Of a stretch of DNA of 64,000 nt, positions 11,421 to 22,141 are shown piece after piece. The stretch is from NCBI GenBank assembly GCA_013397865.1, contig VZTI01001657.1, positions 248,001 through 312,000 on the forward strand, written 5' to 3'. The stretch comes from Struthidea cinerea (taxonomy: Eukaryota > Chordata > Aves > Passeriformes > Corcoracidae). Positions within the stretch are counted from its first letter, which is position 1, and the number at the start of each line of letters is the position of its first letter. A program made the position numbers and the translations under genes. The notes beneath the pieces were generated by a model. That model did not search any database and was not told the DNA's origin. It saw nothing but the letters and a program-made list of their open reading frames with translations.

Positions 11421-13599
11421 GTATATAAGATATAAGATTTAATATACAGATAATGAGGCATCCAAGCATATTGGCTTCACTGTTATTACTCACAATAGGC
11501 AGATAAACTAAAAATAAGTCCTACTTTCAAACAATAGCTGTAAAACATTGTCCTCACACAGGCAGTCACCTCAAATCATGCAATAATTAAGAAACAGTGC
11601 AAATTTTCCCAAACATTTTACAAAAAATACTCCCACAAAATTGTACAATACTTCCAGTATTGATACAGATAACTTGGTAGTAGTGTAGGAATCTGGACTG
11701 CTTAGCAATACAATATGAATGAAGTATTTTGGTATTGGCTCTCATGCATACACACTGAGACCTAAATGTGGAAATAGAGTGGCGACCATAAATGCTTATC
11801 ATTACAAAGGTTATGTAGCAAGTGACACAGCAGTTAAAAATTCAACATTTTGAAAATAAAAGCAAAGGAAAGTAGCAATCTACTGTCAAAATGATGTAAC
11901 GTGAAAGAATTTTGTCTGGTTTTTATGAGTTTTACTGATGACAGTTTTGAGGAGATAGATGCTTTTCTTATCATTCACTAGTGACTGCATGTAGCATATG
12001 TAAAGACAATGACAGCCTGAGAGCTACAAGTGTGCAGAGAAGGGGGGCAGCAGGAGCTCTCCTTTCTATCAGCTCCACACAGAAGGAGTTTGGGAGGTCT
12101 GAGAGTCATTCAAAGGTATACTCATATTAGAAATATAAAATGGTGAACATGTGTTTCTTGAAAGCACATCTAAAGTTTAAACACATAGGAATACATTTTG
12201 TATGATGAGTAGGCAGTGGGAACCAGTTTCATATATTCCTACAAAGTAAACCAACCCCTTTACTCTTATCTCCCAAGGTGAGATCCCTTTGAAAGTGTGA
12301 ACCTTGATATCCATTATTTCAGTGCTGCACACTCATGATGCATAACATTACTTGCATTTTGTATGCATGTCAAAAGAAAATAAGAACACTCTTGCACTCA
12401 TATGCTTTTTGTAAATTTCTCCAACTTTTTTTTCTTTAATGATTTTATTTCCTTTGCGAGCCCTAAGAGAGATCTGGATCTCCTGAACCAGTACATTAGT
12501 GAAAAGGTTTGGCCCATAAAGATGAAAAAAGTGATACCAGTCAGAAATCTTACCCACGCTTGGTATTTTTTGTTGCCTTGATGTTTCATTTTTGATAGGT
12601 AGAATTATGGCATGAGCTGGGCAGAAAATAATTTTATTCTCACTGTTTTACTTAAATAATCCAAAACTGGTTGATAAAGAAATTGCAGAAATACGAAGAA
12701 TGTAGTACTTTGCAGAATTTTATAACCTATTATTTATCAGGGTGTATTGTTTTACAAGGTATTTTTTCTAACAACTTCAATTTTTTATTAAATAGTAAGT
12801 ACTTACAAAACCTCAAAATAAATTATTGTAATTTAGCAGAACTGGATAAAATTCCCTTCCCTAGCAACTATTACTTTTTTTTCTAAATTTAGTAACCTGC
12901 TTGTTAAGCATGATATTTCTTTTGGTTTAAATAAATAAGCAAGATATGATTTCTTCACAAGTATAAGAAGAAAAATGAGGCTTCAAGTACCATGTTAAAC
13001 ACTGCACATTTAATTTAAAACAATGGATTTTATCTTTTGTTCTGCAGCTTAATTGTTAGATGAATGCAAATGGATGAAAAGTTTCAAATAATCAAAATAT
13101 TTGTGACTTTAGCCATAGCTGAACCATGCTCTGTCTCCATGAATATTTCTGAGGTAAACCAGTACAGTTGTATTCACTGAGGCCACTCATGTGTGTAAAT
13201 GCATACCAGAGTGGACCTTTCACATCCTTGTTATTGTTTCTTCTGCTCTCTGCCTGAACATGAATTTCACCAAATACAGCTAAATGAACTTCCTTCCAGT
13301 GGATAAAGCAAGTTAATGAGAATGCCTAAACCTGATATTGGCAGATTGGTCTCCCTACAACATCTGTTCCTTGCTGTAAATATGATTCATTTCAAGTATC
13401 TATTTTTTCCTGGTAATATACTATTTGTGATGCAAAAGAAATAAAACACTCTACAAACCCAGTAAGTGAAACAAAAATTGGCATCAAATGGAATAAGTCA
13501 TTTATGTGGCAAATGATTTATGGCTATATTAGGGAGATATCCAGGATATAGTTCTCTGTGCAGACATAAAACAGAGTTTTATTTAGTATAGCATCTTTC

Positions 13600-13690
13600 A
13601 AACAAGCTGTATCTTAAAATGCTGCACAGACTTACATCGTAGTGTTACACTGATATTGTAAATAACAGCAGAGGGAGAAATTAAGAGGCA
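13600..13690. repeat. Possible ancient L3/MIR-type retroposon relic
   Basis: The order 'atcttaaaatgctgcacag' followed, after about 50 bp, by 'gagggagaaattaagaggca' parallels the L3/MIR pattern 'tctcaaagcgctttaca...gaggaaactgaggca'. Similarity is heavily eroded, as expected for an amniote-age repeat. A profile search against L3 and MIR models would decide. Confidence 0.4.
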
Positions 13691-14589
13691 CAGGTAAAAG
13701 GAATGTTTTCAACTGAGATCTGAAAAGAAACAGAGATGCCAACAAAGCATAGACTATATCTAATAGCAAAAGCTAGAGAAGAAGAGGTTGTATGAGCCAT
13801 GACAAGCAGCCTGTGGTGGGAGATAGGGGAAATCATTTGCTGATGAGCTGAGCCAGCAGAGAAAGGTCTAGGAATACACTGGTCAAATTTTCCCAGCACA
13901 CATAAAGACTTACAGTCTCTACTGAAGTAGACAGGACATACGTGTGAGCATTCAAGACCAGAATTTGGCTCTTTCCTCTGAATTTGGCTTATTCTCTGGT
14001 ATAGATTGTGAACCATCATCTTCACAGGATCTCAAAATATTTTTCCAGTGCAACTGCACTTAAAAACTGAGTTTTGTGGATCAGTCTAATTGAACAAAAG
14101 CATGTTTCACTGCTGTTTTGGTTTTCATTGGTTTGGGTTGGTTTTCTTTATGAATAACCATCTAGTTTATGGTATATTCTGAAGGGAATGCTAAATAGAT
14201 AAAAAGGGAAGGTTGGTCAATATGATTGCAGTTTTTCTATGCACATAAATGCTGGAACAGGTTGGCAGAAAAATCATTTAATAAACATGACTGAAAAAGT
14301 CCCCACCCTCAAGTTCAAATCCTGTAAAAGCTAATTTTTCAGGTACAGTCAGAGTAACAATCACACTGTCTCACAAAATTGTCATGGATTCTAACTAAAA
14401 CCACCTAAATCAGGCAACAAGTAGAAATTAAAGTTCTTAAATTAAATGGAAGCTAACAGAGGCTTAATTAAGTAGATACAGAGAAAGCTTTCCTAGGTTT
14501 AGGGATTTTTTTATTATGATGCTTAATACCACACCCTCCTTAGGTCATAGACAGCAATGCTTTTGAAAGAAATTTCCAGTTATTTCAAG

Positions 14590-14840
14590 GCTTACAATAT
14601 GTTGCTATGGTGCATGCAGCCGAAGAGAATAAGCTAATGGGCTCTCTCTTTAATGTGATTAGAGCTATTATTGACATAATGCCAGAAGACGCAAAACCAT
14701 TAGCATTACACTACAGCTCACTTCAGTCACTACTCAGATTTAGCATTTGATCCACAATTTTAATTTTGCTCTGCTCTATTCAGGGCTGCATTACACAAAA
14801 TACATAATTAAAAGCTGATGTGATTCTCACTACTTCTCAA
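14590..14840. promoter_or_regulatory. Candidate conserved non-coding element
   Basis: A repeat-free block rich in TAAT cores, including 'aagctaatgggctctc', 'ctttaatgtgattagagc', 'gcattacactacag', 'ccacaattttaattttgc' and 'catttacataattaaaagc'-like text near 14805. Its complexity is higher than that of the neighbouring AT-rich DNA. The enhancer role is inferred from motif density only. Confidence 0.28.
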
Positions 14841-16763
14841 ATTAAAAACATAGCAAACATTTGTAGTTCTAATCCACTAGAAATTAATAAATCAAACATT
14901 GTCTTTTATCCTCATTCCTCAGTGCAATTCAGGATTCATGTTGGGAATATTTTACAATGCAACAGAAAACTACACTGAGAGTTACTGCTCAAAAGGAAAG
15001 TACTGTACTGTACTATCGTGAGAACCTGAAGGACAGCACAATACTGACAGCCTCACAATTCCTAAAGTTATACCAGGAGATGTTTCTCAATGTCATATTC
15101 CTATAAGTTCTTACAATTTTTCATTTGTTAGTTTTCTGTGGTCACTAAAGAATAGTAAAGTTATGGATGGGTTTGATTTTGAAAAATCACACAACTTTTG
15201 AATTTATAGTTTGCAAACTCAATACAGGAGTAGTGCTAGTCCTAAGCAAATTTACTAATTAGTTCATGTTGCAGATCACCCCAATCATCATAGTGCATAA
15301 TTTCTCCTAAACACACAGATACGTCTTCTAACAAGAAGATAATGTAAGAGACACTGCACCCACATTCTACTGTCTGCCTGTGTTCCCAATTTCAGTGTCA
15401 AACTGTGACATTACAAATAATGCGGGACAACTAACTGGATAGGAAGTTAGAAGTTTTCAGCCCAGTTTAGTATCAATGTATGCCAAGTGAAACAGCATTC
15501 ACATTTTGCTTGCTCTTATTTCTTCCCCAGATCTTTCCACTAACAGCAGGCATGAGTGCAGCTTGTTACTCTAAAGTTAAATGTTGATAGTGCAGGTGGC
15601 AGAAGAAAAAGTTTGAAAATTTCATTCTGCTTGCAGAAGAAAATATGAAGCCCAGAAAATGCTAACTGCATTTAATTTTTATTTTAAATCAGAGTGGTAT
15701 AAAAAGGATTCAGTAAGAACACAGTTCAGGCGTAACAATGTATTTAAAATGTCCTGATAATAAGTTTTAGCATTGCCTCAAGTGTTTTATTCCATGATAC
15801 TGTAAAGAGAGGTTGAATCCTAAAGCTTTGGATTCCAATTACAGCTGCAAATGTGCACATCTATAGAGACAAATATCAAGCGTATAAACAAATACTGGCA
15901 CCTGGACTTTATATAAACAGTAAAATATATATTTCAATAGCAACTAATTACTAATTCAAAGTCAAAGCTAAAACCATATATTTAAACTACTCTTCAGTGT
16001 TAAGAATTGTCTTAATACTTACCACTGCTCATTTCCTTAAGCAATCCAAGTGCTTATGGTACAACTGTCATTTTAAAGACATCTTAAAACCCATATATTA
16101 GATAACTGGACTATTTTGTAACCAAGCAAAATCTGAATACTTAATCTTGTTTAAAAACTTGAGTTCTCTTAAACATTTAGATGTTTTGCTTCAGCTGCAA
16201 CTTATCTGTCATTTTTCGGCAATGGGAGTCTGGGTAGACACTGACCAAATGCTGACTAAAACTATATAGAATCTTGAAAATCTTGCTATCTTATAAATCA
16301 GAAATAAAGGTCATTTCACCTCACCCTCACAAGTATCACAGCTGTAGAGCCCATAATTTCTCTTAGGGTTTTTTTTTTTTTTCTGCTGCAGTTGAAATGA
16401 AAATTTCTTTATTGAAATATTACTATCTAGCACATAAATATACTCACTGCTATTATTCAAGCATGATAGAATCCAAGTTGTTTAGAGTTGTCTTCTAGAT
16501 GGGATTTTTTTGTGTAAATACTACTGAAAATACTGGCAAATCATAGGTAATATAAAAGAGGAAATTTTCTTGTGAAAAATGTCTAACGAGACATGTATAA
16601 TTAATTCAAGCATGTATTAGGAAGCTAAGGAAAACAAACATAGAAAATACAGTTTATCAATACACACAGTTAGTACTTCTTAGATCTCTAGGAAGAGTTC
16701 TTGACCCATGGCTATATGCTTTGCTAAAGATTTTACTAAATAATGACATGCCAAAAATATTAG

Positions 16764-17041
16764 GAGTGAAATCTGGTCTTAATGAAGCCAGCGGAAACAA
16801 TTTCATACCCTCGGATTTGCCTTGGATTAACACAGAAGAGCAAATCCGAACCTGTGCCCTTCCTGAGTCCAGGCCCAAATGCACACTTTTCTACATAAAC
16901 GTAAACCAAGTATACCCTCTTCTCCTGCCTAAGGGACTTTCTGTTTCTTTGGCCCGAGTGAACTGCTAGAGAGCATGTGCAGCAATTTTGCATGGGCCAA
17001 AGTAGGAATAAATAGTCCTTCTGGGCCCCTCCCCAGAAGGG
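16764..17041. repeat. Inverted-repeat-rich block, possible old palindromic repeat
   Basis: The start ('gtgaaatctggtcttaatga' at about 16767) resembles a degenerate interspersed palindromic repeat that I recall from bird, crocodile and turtle genomes, built around 'attgacttcaatgg'-like text. Three inverted repeats lie inside: tcggatttgc (16811-16820) with gcaaatccga (16840-16849), ctttggccc (16947-16955) with gggccaaag (16994-17002), and ccttctggg (17017-17025) with cccagaagg (17032-17040). The stems are directly visible; the family link is tentative. Confidence 0.45.
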
Positions 17042-20000
17042 TTCAACATCAAGTGCACTCAGGTCTGATAGGAATCATTGTGTTTTCACCTGCTGTTGGG
17101 TCACCAAACACAGAGCTTCAATGCTTTAGTTCTCTTAGTGCTGTGCACAAGGGCTGGAAGACTTTCCCTACTAACTCACATTTTATTTAAATATCTCCGT
17201 GTAAAAGGTCTCCATATACTACTTTATTTTCACTTGATTTTGAAACTAGAATTTTCTGTCTCTTAATCAATAAAAATCTAATCTGATTAGATTCAGATCT
17301 CTCATTATTCAAAAATACTCAAAATTCTGCAATTTTTCAGCTCATGCATTCTAGGGGAAAAAAATACTATTTTCAAACTATTACATTTTAATTTTTTCCA
17401 GGATTATAAGGGACTGTCATAGGATTTATACTGCAGTTTTGATTCCAATATCCCATATGTAGAGACTGCTGGGCTTTGCAAGTATAAAAATCTTCTGATG
17501 TTTGAAGTCCTTATTGAAAATTCAAAAGAAAGTGATTTCCTCTACAAAGACACATGGTAGCAAATCCTCCTATGCTCCTTGTCCAAGTTATACTGATATT
17601 AGTGTGCAAATAATGAGTACGAGGATGTATGCCAAATGTATTTACCCTTTCTCTGATAACAATCTTTACCATCATTACAGTCCATTTCCTTACCAGTATT
17701 GAATTAATGGGTTTGGATAAATCTTCTGCCAAATGTATCATACAAAACCAATTAGGAATTCTTAAAGGATCAAAAACATCCTCTGGTCCCAGTGAATCTG
17801 TACCCATTGGTTGGCAATACGGCTAGTAAACATTTTGAAAGTAAAGCAATGAAAAGCAAAGCAATGAAGGAAAAATAAGTGTGATCTCTGGAATGAAATA
17901 CCATTGTCAGTAAGGCAAATGAGAGAGATTTATTTCAAAACCATGTTCTATCTGACTCACAACATGCCTAGTCTTCTTGCTTACCCTCTGTCAGTGAACC
18001 AGATTACCTTAAATCAGGTCCAGTCCAGACCACAATTTGTGACTGTGTGTGAAGGAGAGGCAGGTCTGTGTGGAGGGAGCTGCTCTACCTGAGCTATGGG
18101 CACATCCACATTTACTGCTATGGGAAAAGTCGTCCAGCTCCTCCCTGACAAAAATAATGTCTAAACATCTTGAGATTTAACACAGGCAAAAAAATAACTA
18201 TCACATTGGCAAAGTGAATGGCAATGCAGATAAATAATAGCTTAATTAACAAGAGATAAGTACAATTCAATAGTGTAATACTCTTCCTAAGCTGCATCCC
18301 CAGTTATCTCTGAACCGCAATGGACTAATTGAATCCTAGAAGTGTCTCATAAGATAAAGCATAAATAGCAATACTGTAATTTATAAAATTTTTATTCCTC
18401 ATTCCTCTCCTTATTTTTGATCCTACTGCTGTACTTTCCTTACTTCACATTTCTCCAGCTATGTTCTGGCAATCTATTCCCTTCTACCAAGCAGAATGAC
18501 TGACCACATCTTTCTACACAAAATGTACCTGATCTGAGATGCTCTTCCCAAAGTTGCCAGGAAAGCCACAGAGATGTGCCAAAACCAATAAAAATTGTGC
18601 ACTCATTCATAAAATGGAGGGTCAACACAGTGCCTGACTGCATTATGGGTTGCTTCCATCCAACATCAATCTCCTTAAAGAGATTGCTTGCATTTTGTTT
18701 AAAACAAGAAAATTCTGCAAGCCATGGGACTGAGGCTGAGGTGCATCTCACTTGCAGACATATAAATGTGAGTTGTTACTGTTTCATAGTACAAAGGAGA
18801 AATGAGTTAAGAGTGGAAATAGGTGGAAGACAAAGAGGAAAATACCTAAACTTAGAACACTCAGGCAGAAAGAGTTTAAATCGTGACCTTTTTCCTGGAT
18901 GGTCTATTACTTTATCTCTGTTTTTATCCTTCAGTGAACACAGAATTTTCTGCCTAAAAACATCCTTTAATGCAAATTACAAGATGAAAGAACTGTTAGA
19001 TGTGAAAAGTGCAGATCATCTCCTGTACAGGTGATTTTTAGCTGAGGAAGCACAAGACCTAAATTAGCCATGTGGATGCTGGTGGACTGTGCAAGAGCAC
19101 ATTTTAAGTATGCTAGCATGGTTTTGTACCACCAAGATGATAACATTACGTATTAAAATAAATCTGCTTTTGCAATAAGAAAAAAGAGCCTGTCACTTAG
19201 TGTAAGGGAGAAGAAATATCATTCCCGGACTATTGACAGCTATCAGCTGAGCTAAGCAGAACGAGCTGAGCGCATAGATGAAGACACAGGTTAGTTTCAT
19301 TCCACTACAGGGATCAAAAAAGCATGACACTCTACTATTAGCAATGTGTGTGTGTATGTTTACACATCTTTATATACTAGAAGAAGAACTTAGTATAATG
19401 CATGAAGTGCGGCAGATTTTCAGCTCTCCTGCCAGCCCCGCTGTAAAGGTAAAGCTATATAATGAATTGGTTTTTTGTTCAGAAAAAAATTAAGGGGAAA
19501 TTAGTCATGGTGTTTGGTGATGACAAAAGGGAATTAAGAAAAAAACCCCCAGCTTTCTCACATGGTCTAAGAGCATTTTTCCATTGTAAGTTCCCAGAAT
19601 CCAAGTCACAATATGTATGTGGATGTTTGGTGTCAGTGCAAGTTAGCAGTAAGGGAAAGTTCAAACTAATTAGAGGCAAATTGATTGGAATCAGACTCTG
19701 GGTCAGACCTGTATCATCTGTGCTGTGCTCAATAGAAACCAATGCCATGGCTATGCAAGAAGCAGCAACCTGTATGACAAGAACGAGACCCAAGGTGTGG
19801 GCAGGTACCAACTGTGGCACAGTCAGCCTTACTGAAAACTTGTCTGTGATGACCTGCAGCATCCACTGCTGTGCCTCAGCTCTGAGGTTCTACTGTCAAA
19901 ATATGTTGCCAGTCAGAATCGATTATGCCAGACCACTGGCTTAAGAACACAGAAGAAACACCCCTAGCTTTAAAGGACATCTTTGCAGGAGTATCACTGG

Positions 20001-20350
20001 TTCTCTATTGAGCAGAAATAAAAAACACACAGCTTTATAATAAGACAGTAAAACATCACAGTTAACATGCAAAGAAAAGACAGTCCAACACTAAGCCGTA
20101 TCAGCATATATTTTGTTAAAGGTTATGTTAGTTTATGCTAGTAGCACACTGTACACACTACACTAAATAGCAAGTCTATATTCTGCTTTTGTACCAAATT
20201 GTACTTTTGATATAATCTCCAATAAGATCAATAAAATTATACATGAATTAACAATTAGCTGTCATTATAAAATGAGAAAGAAGGGCAAAACTCAAATCTC
20301 CATAATTGTCAATGAAGATTTCAGTATCTGTTTACTTGCAATATTAATTT
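17042..20350. other. Unique non-coding DNA with two long but unrecognised open frames
   Basis: The two longest plus-strand open frames outside repeats, apart from any in CR1, are here: 18576-19034 (152 codons) and 19462-19944 (160 codons). They lie in different frames and show no domain, signal peptide or family I recognise. The second also has a 127-codon frame on the opposite strand, suggesting a local shortage of stop triplets rather than selection. I do not call either a gene. Confidence 0.55.
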
Positions 20351-21306
20351 CACAGAATGACAGAATTGTTAGGGTTGGAAGGAACCTTTGGAGATCATCT
20401 AGTCCAACCTGCTGCCACAGAAAACTGCCCAGGTGGGTTTTGAATGTCTCCCAAGAGCAAGATTCCATGATCTCTCTGGGCAGCCTGTTCCAGTGCTCTG
20501 CCACCCTCTGTGTATTCTCATTGTTCCTCACACTGAGGTGGAACTTCTTGTATTTTAGTTTGTGGCCATTACTCCTTGTCCTGTCATTGGGAGCACTGAA
20601 AAGAGTCTGGCACTCTCCTCCTGACACCCACCTCTGAGACATTTGTGTGTATTGATGAGATCCCCTCTCAGTCTTCTTTGGACTGAACATGCCCAGCTCC
20701 TGCAGTCTCTCCTCATAAGAGAGATGCTCCACACCCCTGATCATCCTTGTGGCCCTCCACTGGACCCTCTCCAGCAGCTCCTCGTCACACTTGTGCTGAG
20801 GAGCCCAGAACTGGACACAGCACTCCAGGTGTGGCCTCACTAGGGCCAAGTAGAGGGGGAGGATCACCTCCCTCGACCTGCTGGCCACACCCTTCCCAAT
20901 GCACCCCAGGATGACCCTGGCCCTCCTGGCCACAAGGGCACTGCCGGCTCATGGACAGCTTGTGATCCACCGAGAGTCCCAGGTCCTTCTCCACAGGGCT
21001 GCTCTGTGGGAGGTCAGCCCCAGCCTGTGCTGGCACTTGGGGCTGTTCCTCCCCAGGTGCAGGACCCGACACTTGCCCTTGCTGAGCCTCATCAGGTTTC
21101 TCTCTGCCCAACCCTCCAGCTGATCAAGGTCCCACGGAATGGCAGCAGAGCCTTCGGGTGGATCAGCCACTCTCCCCAGTTTAGAGTCACCAGCAAACTT
21201 GCTGAGGGTGCAATTGATCCCTTCCTCCAGGCTGCAGATGAATTCAGTAAGATTGGTCCCAGTATTGATCCCTGGGGAACACCACTGACTGCAGGCCTCC
21301 ATTTGG
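20351..21306 (-). mobile_element. CR1 LINE, 5'-truncated, dead
   Basis: This is a second truncated CR1, in reverse orientation. Its 3' end is at the left: the minus strand ends in AATTCTGTCATTCTGTG (reading 20367 down to 20351), preceded by the 'ccttccaaccctaac' block. The 5' break is near 21306, inside RT motif B ('ggtgttccccagggatcaat' on minus). It is GC-richer than its flanks. It differs in the 3' untranslated part from the copy at 5755-6970, so the two belong to different CR1 subfamilies. Confidence 0.95.
20375..21302 (-). pseudogene. CR1 ORF2 C-terminal fragment, frameshifted
   Basis: The minus strand encodes the end of CR1 ORF2 in three successive frames. From 21302 the first frame carries EEGINCTLSKFAGDSKLG and later RNLMRLSKGKCRVLHLG. 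A shift near 21010 moves to PVEKDLGLSVDHKLSMS. A second shift near 20935 moves to a long open stretch (20933 to 20292) with ARRARVILGCIGKGVASRS, LPLYLALVRPHLE, LSYEERLQELGMFS, NDRTRSNGHKLKYKKF and EHWNRLPREIMES. The last frame reads through the element's 3' end into flanking DNA. The catalytic FADD box reads F-A-G-D (21186-21197). Motif A is missing because of the 5' truncation. Confidence 0.92.
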
Positions 21307-21579
21307 ATTCAACTGGAGTAGAATTTCTTGTACTTATACATATTTACATAAATGTAAATAAACTTATCAAAGTACTTACTTTTGTTATTATGTAGGTAGT
21401 CCTGTACTGACTCTGTATCTGCATTGCTTTTAGCATAGGCATGCACAAATTCTGAGCTTGGACCTCTTAATTTTACCATAATTTAAATTATAAATATTAA
21501 AAAACCCACAGACAGCTATGAAAAAATCCAACAAGTTTTGCAATTAAAATCTGTTGCAAATTAGTTTTGTGGGACACTT

Positions 21580-21597
21580 AAAAAAAAAAAAAAAAAA
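21580..21597 (+). repeat. A18 homopolymer
   Basis: An uninterrupted A run followed by 'gagctacag'. There is no retrogene sequence upstream, so it is not the tail of a processed copy. Confidence 0.95.
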
Positions 21598-22095
21598 GAG
21601 CTACAGAAAAGAGACTTCTAAAATGTTGTCTAAAACCAAAAAAAACCCAGTTAATGTAGTAGGCAGGAAAAAGTGGATTTGTTGTATTGGAAGTAAAAGA
21701 TCAGTCAATTGTAAGGAAATTACAGTAGTTCTGGTCTCAGATGGGTTTTCAGTAAGTTTGCAATGTACAGCACACAGGTCAAGGCTATTTGTTCTTACCC
21801 TAGATATACTTAAAAAGCCAGAAATACTGACCTGAAAGAGTGAAAATGTTTGCTACCATAATGCAATAAAATTATTGTAGTAACAACACAATCACAGAAC
21901 ATTGGATTTAATTCTTCACTTTTTTGTAGGTGACTGATGATGTGTACCAAGAATACCTATGTCTTTTGCAGTCTCTATAACTTCACTCCTCTGCTCAATC
22001 AGCTAGGTGATAGACACGAATTTTTAGTGGCTGTGAAATGATGGTCTGTGGTCAGACTATATAGGATTTGCTACTTCTGTTACAGTTTGGACGTT

Positions 22096-22141
22096 AAAAA
22101 AAAAAAAAAAAAAAANNNNNNNNNNNNNNNNNNNNNNNNNN
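22096..22141. other. A20 run and assembly gap (26 N)
   Basis: A 20-base A run (22096-22115) leads directly into N (22116-22141). The gap probably reflects collapse at the homopolymer. The true length is unknown. Confidence 0.95.

Larger units (their letters stand above)
10675..16763. other. Unique AT-rich non-coding DNA
   Basis: No gene is recognised. Within it are a 13-bp tandem repeat (10988-11020), overlapping hairpins (11383-11420), an L3/MIR-like relic (about 13600-13690), a GT-rich strip near 14120-14150, an enhancer-like block (14590-14840) and a T-run near 16370-16382. Confidence 0.65.

Noticed and set aside
19462..19944. 160-codon frame as a protein-coding gene
   Set aside because: No recognisable domain, no splice context, and a 127-codon frame on the opposite strand over the same bases suggests locally few stop triplets.
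20643..21395. Plus-strand frames of 66-129 codons over the second CR1
   Set aside because: The element is on the minus strand; these are antisense shadows of its GC-rich sequence.
22096..22115. A20 run as the tail of a processed pseudogene
   Set aside because: No coding homology precedes it on either side.
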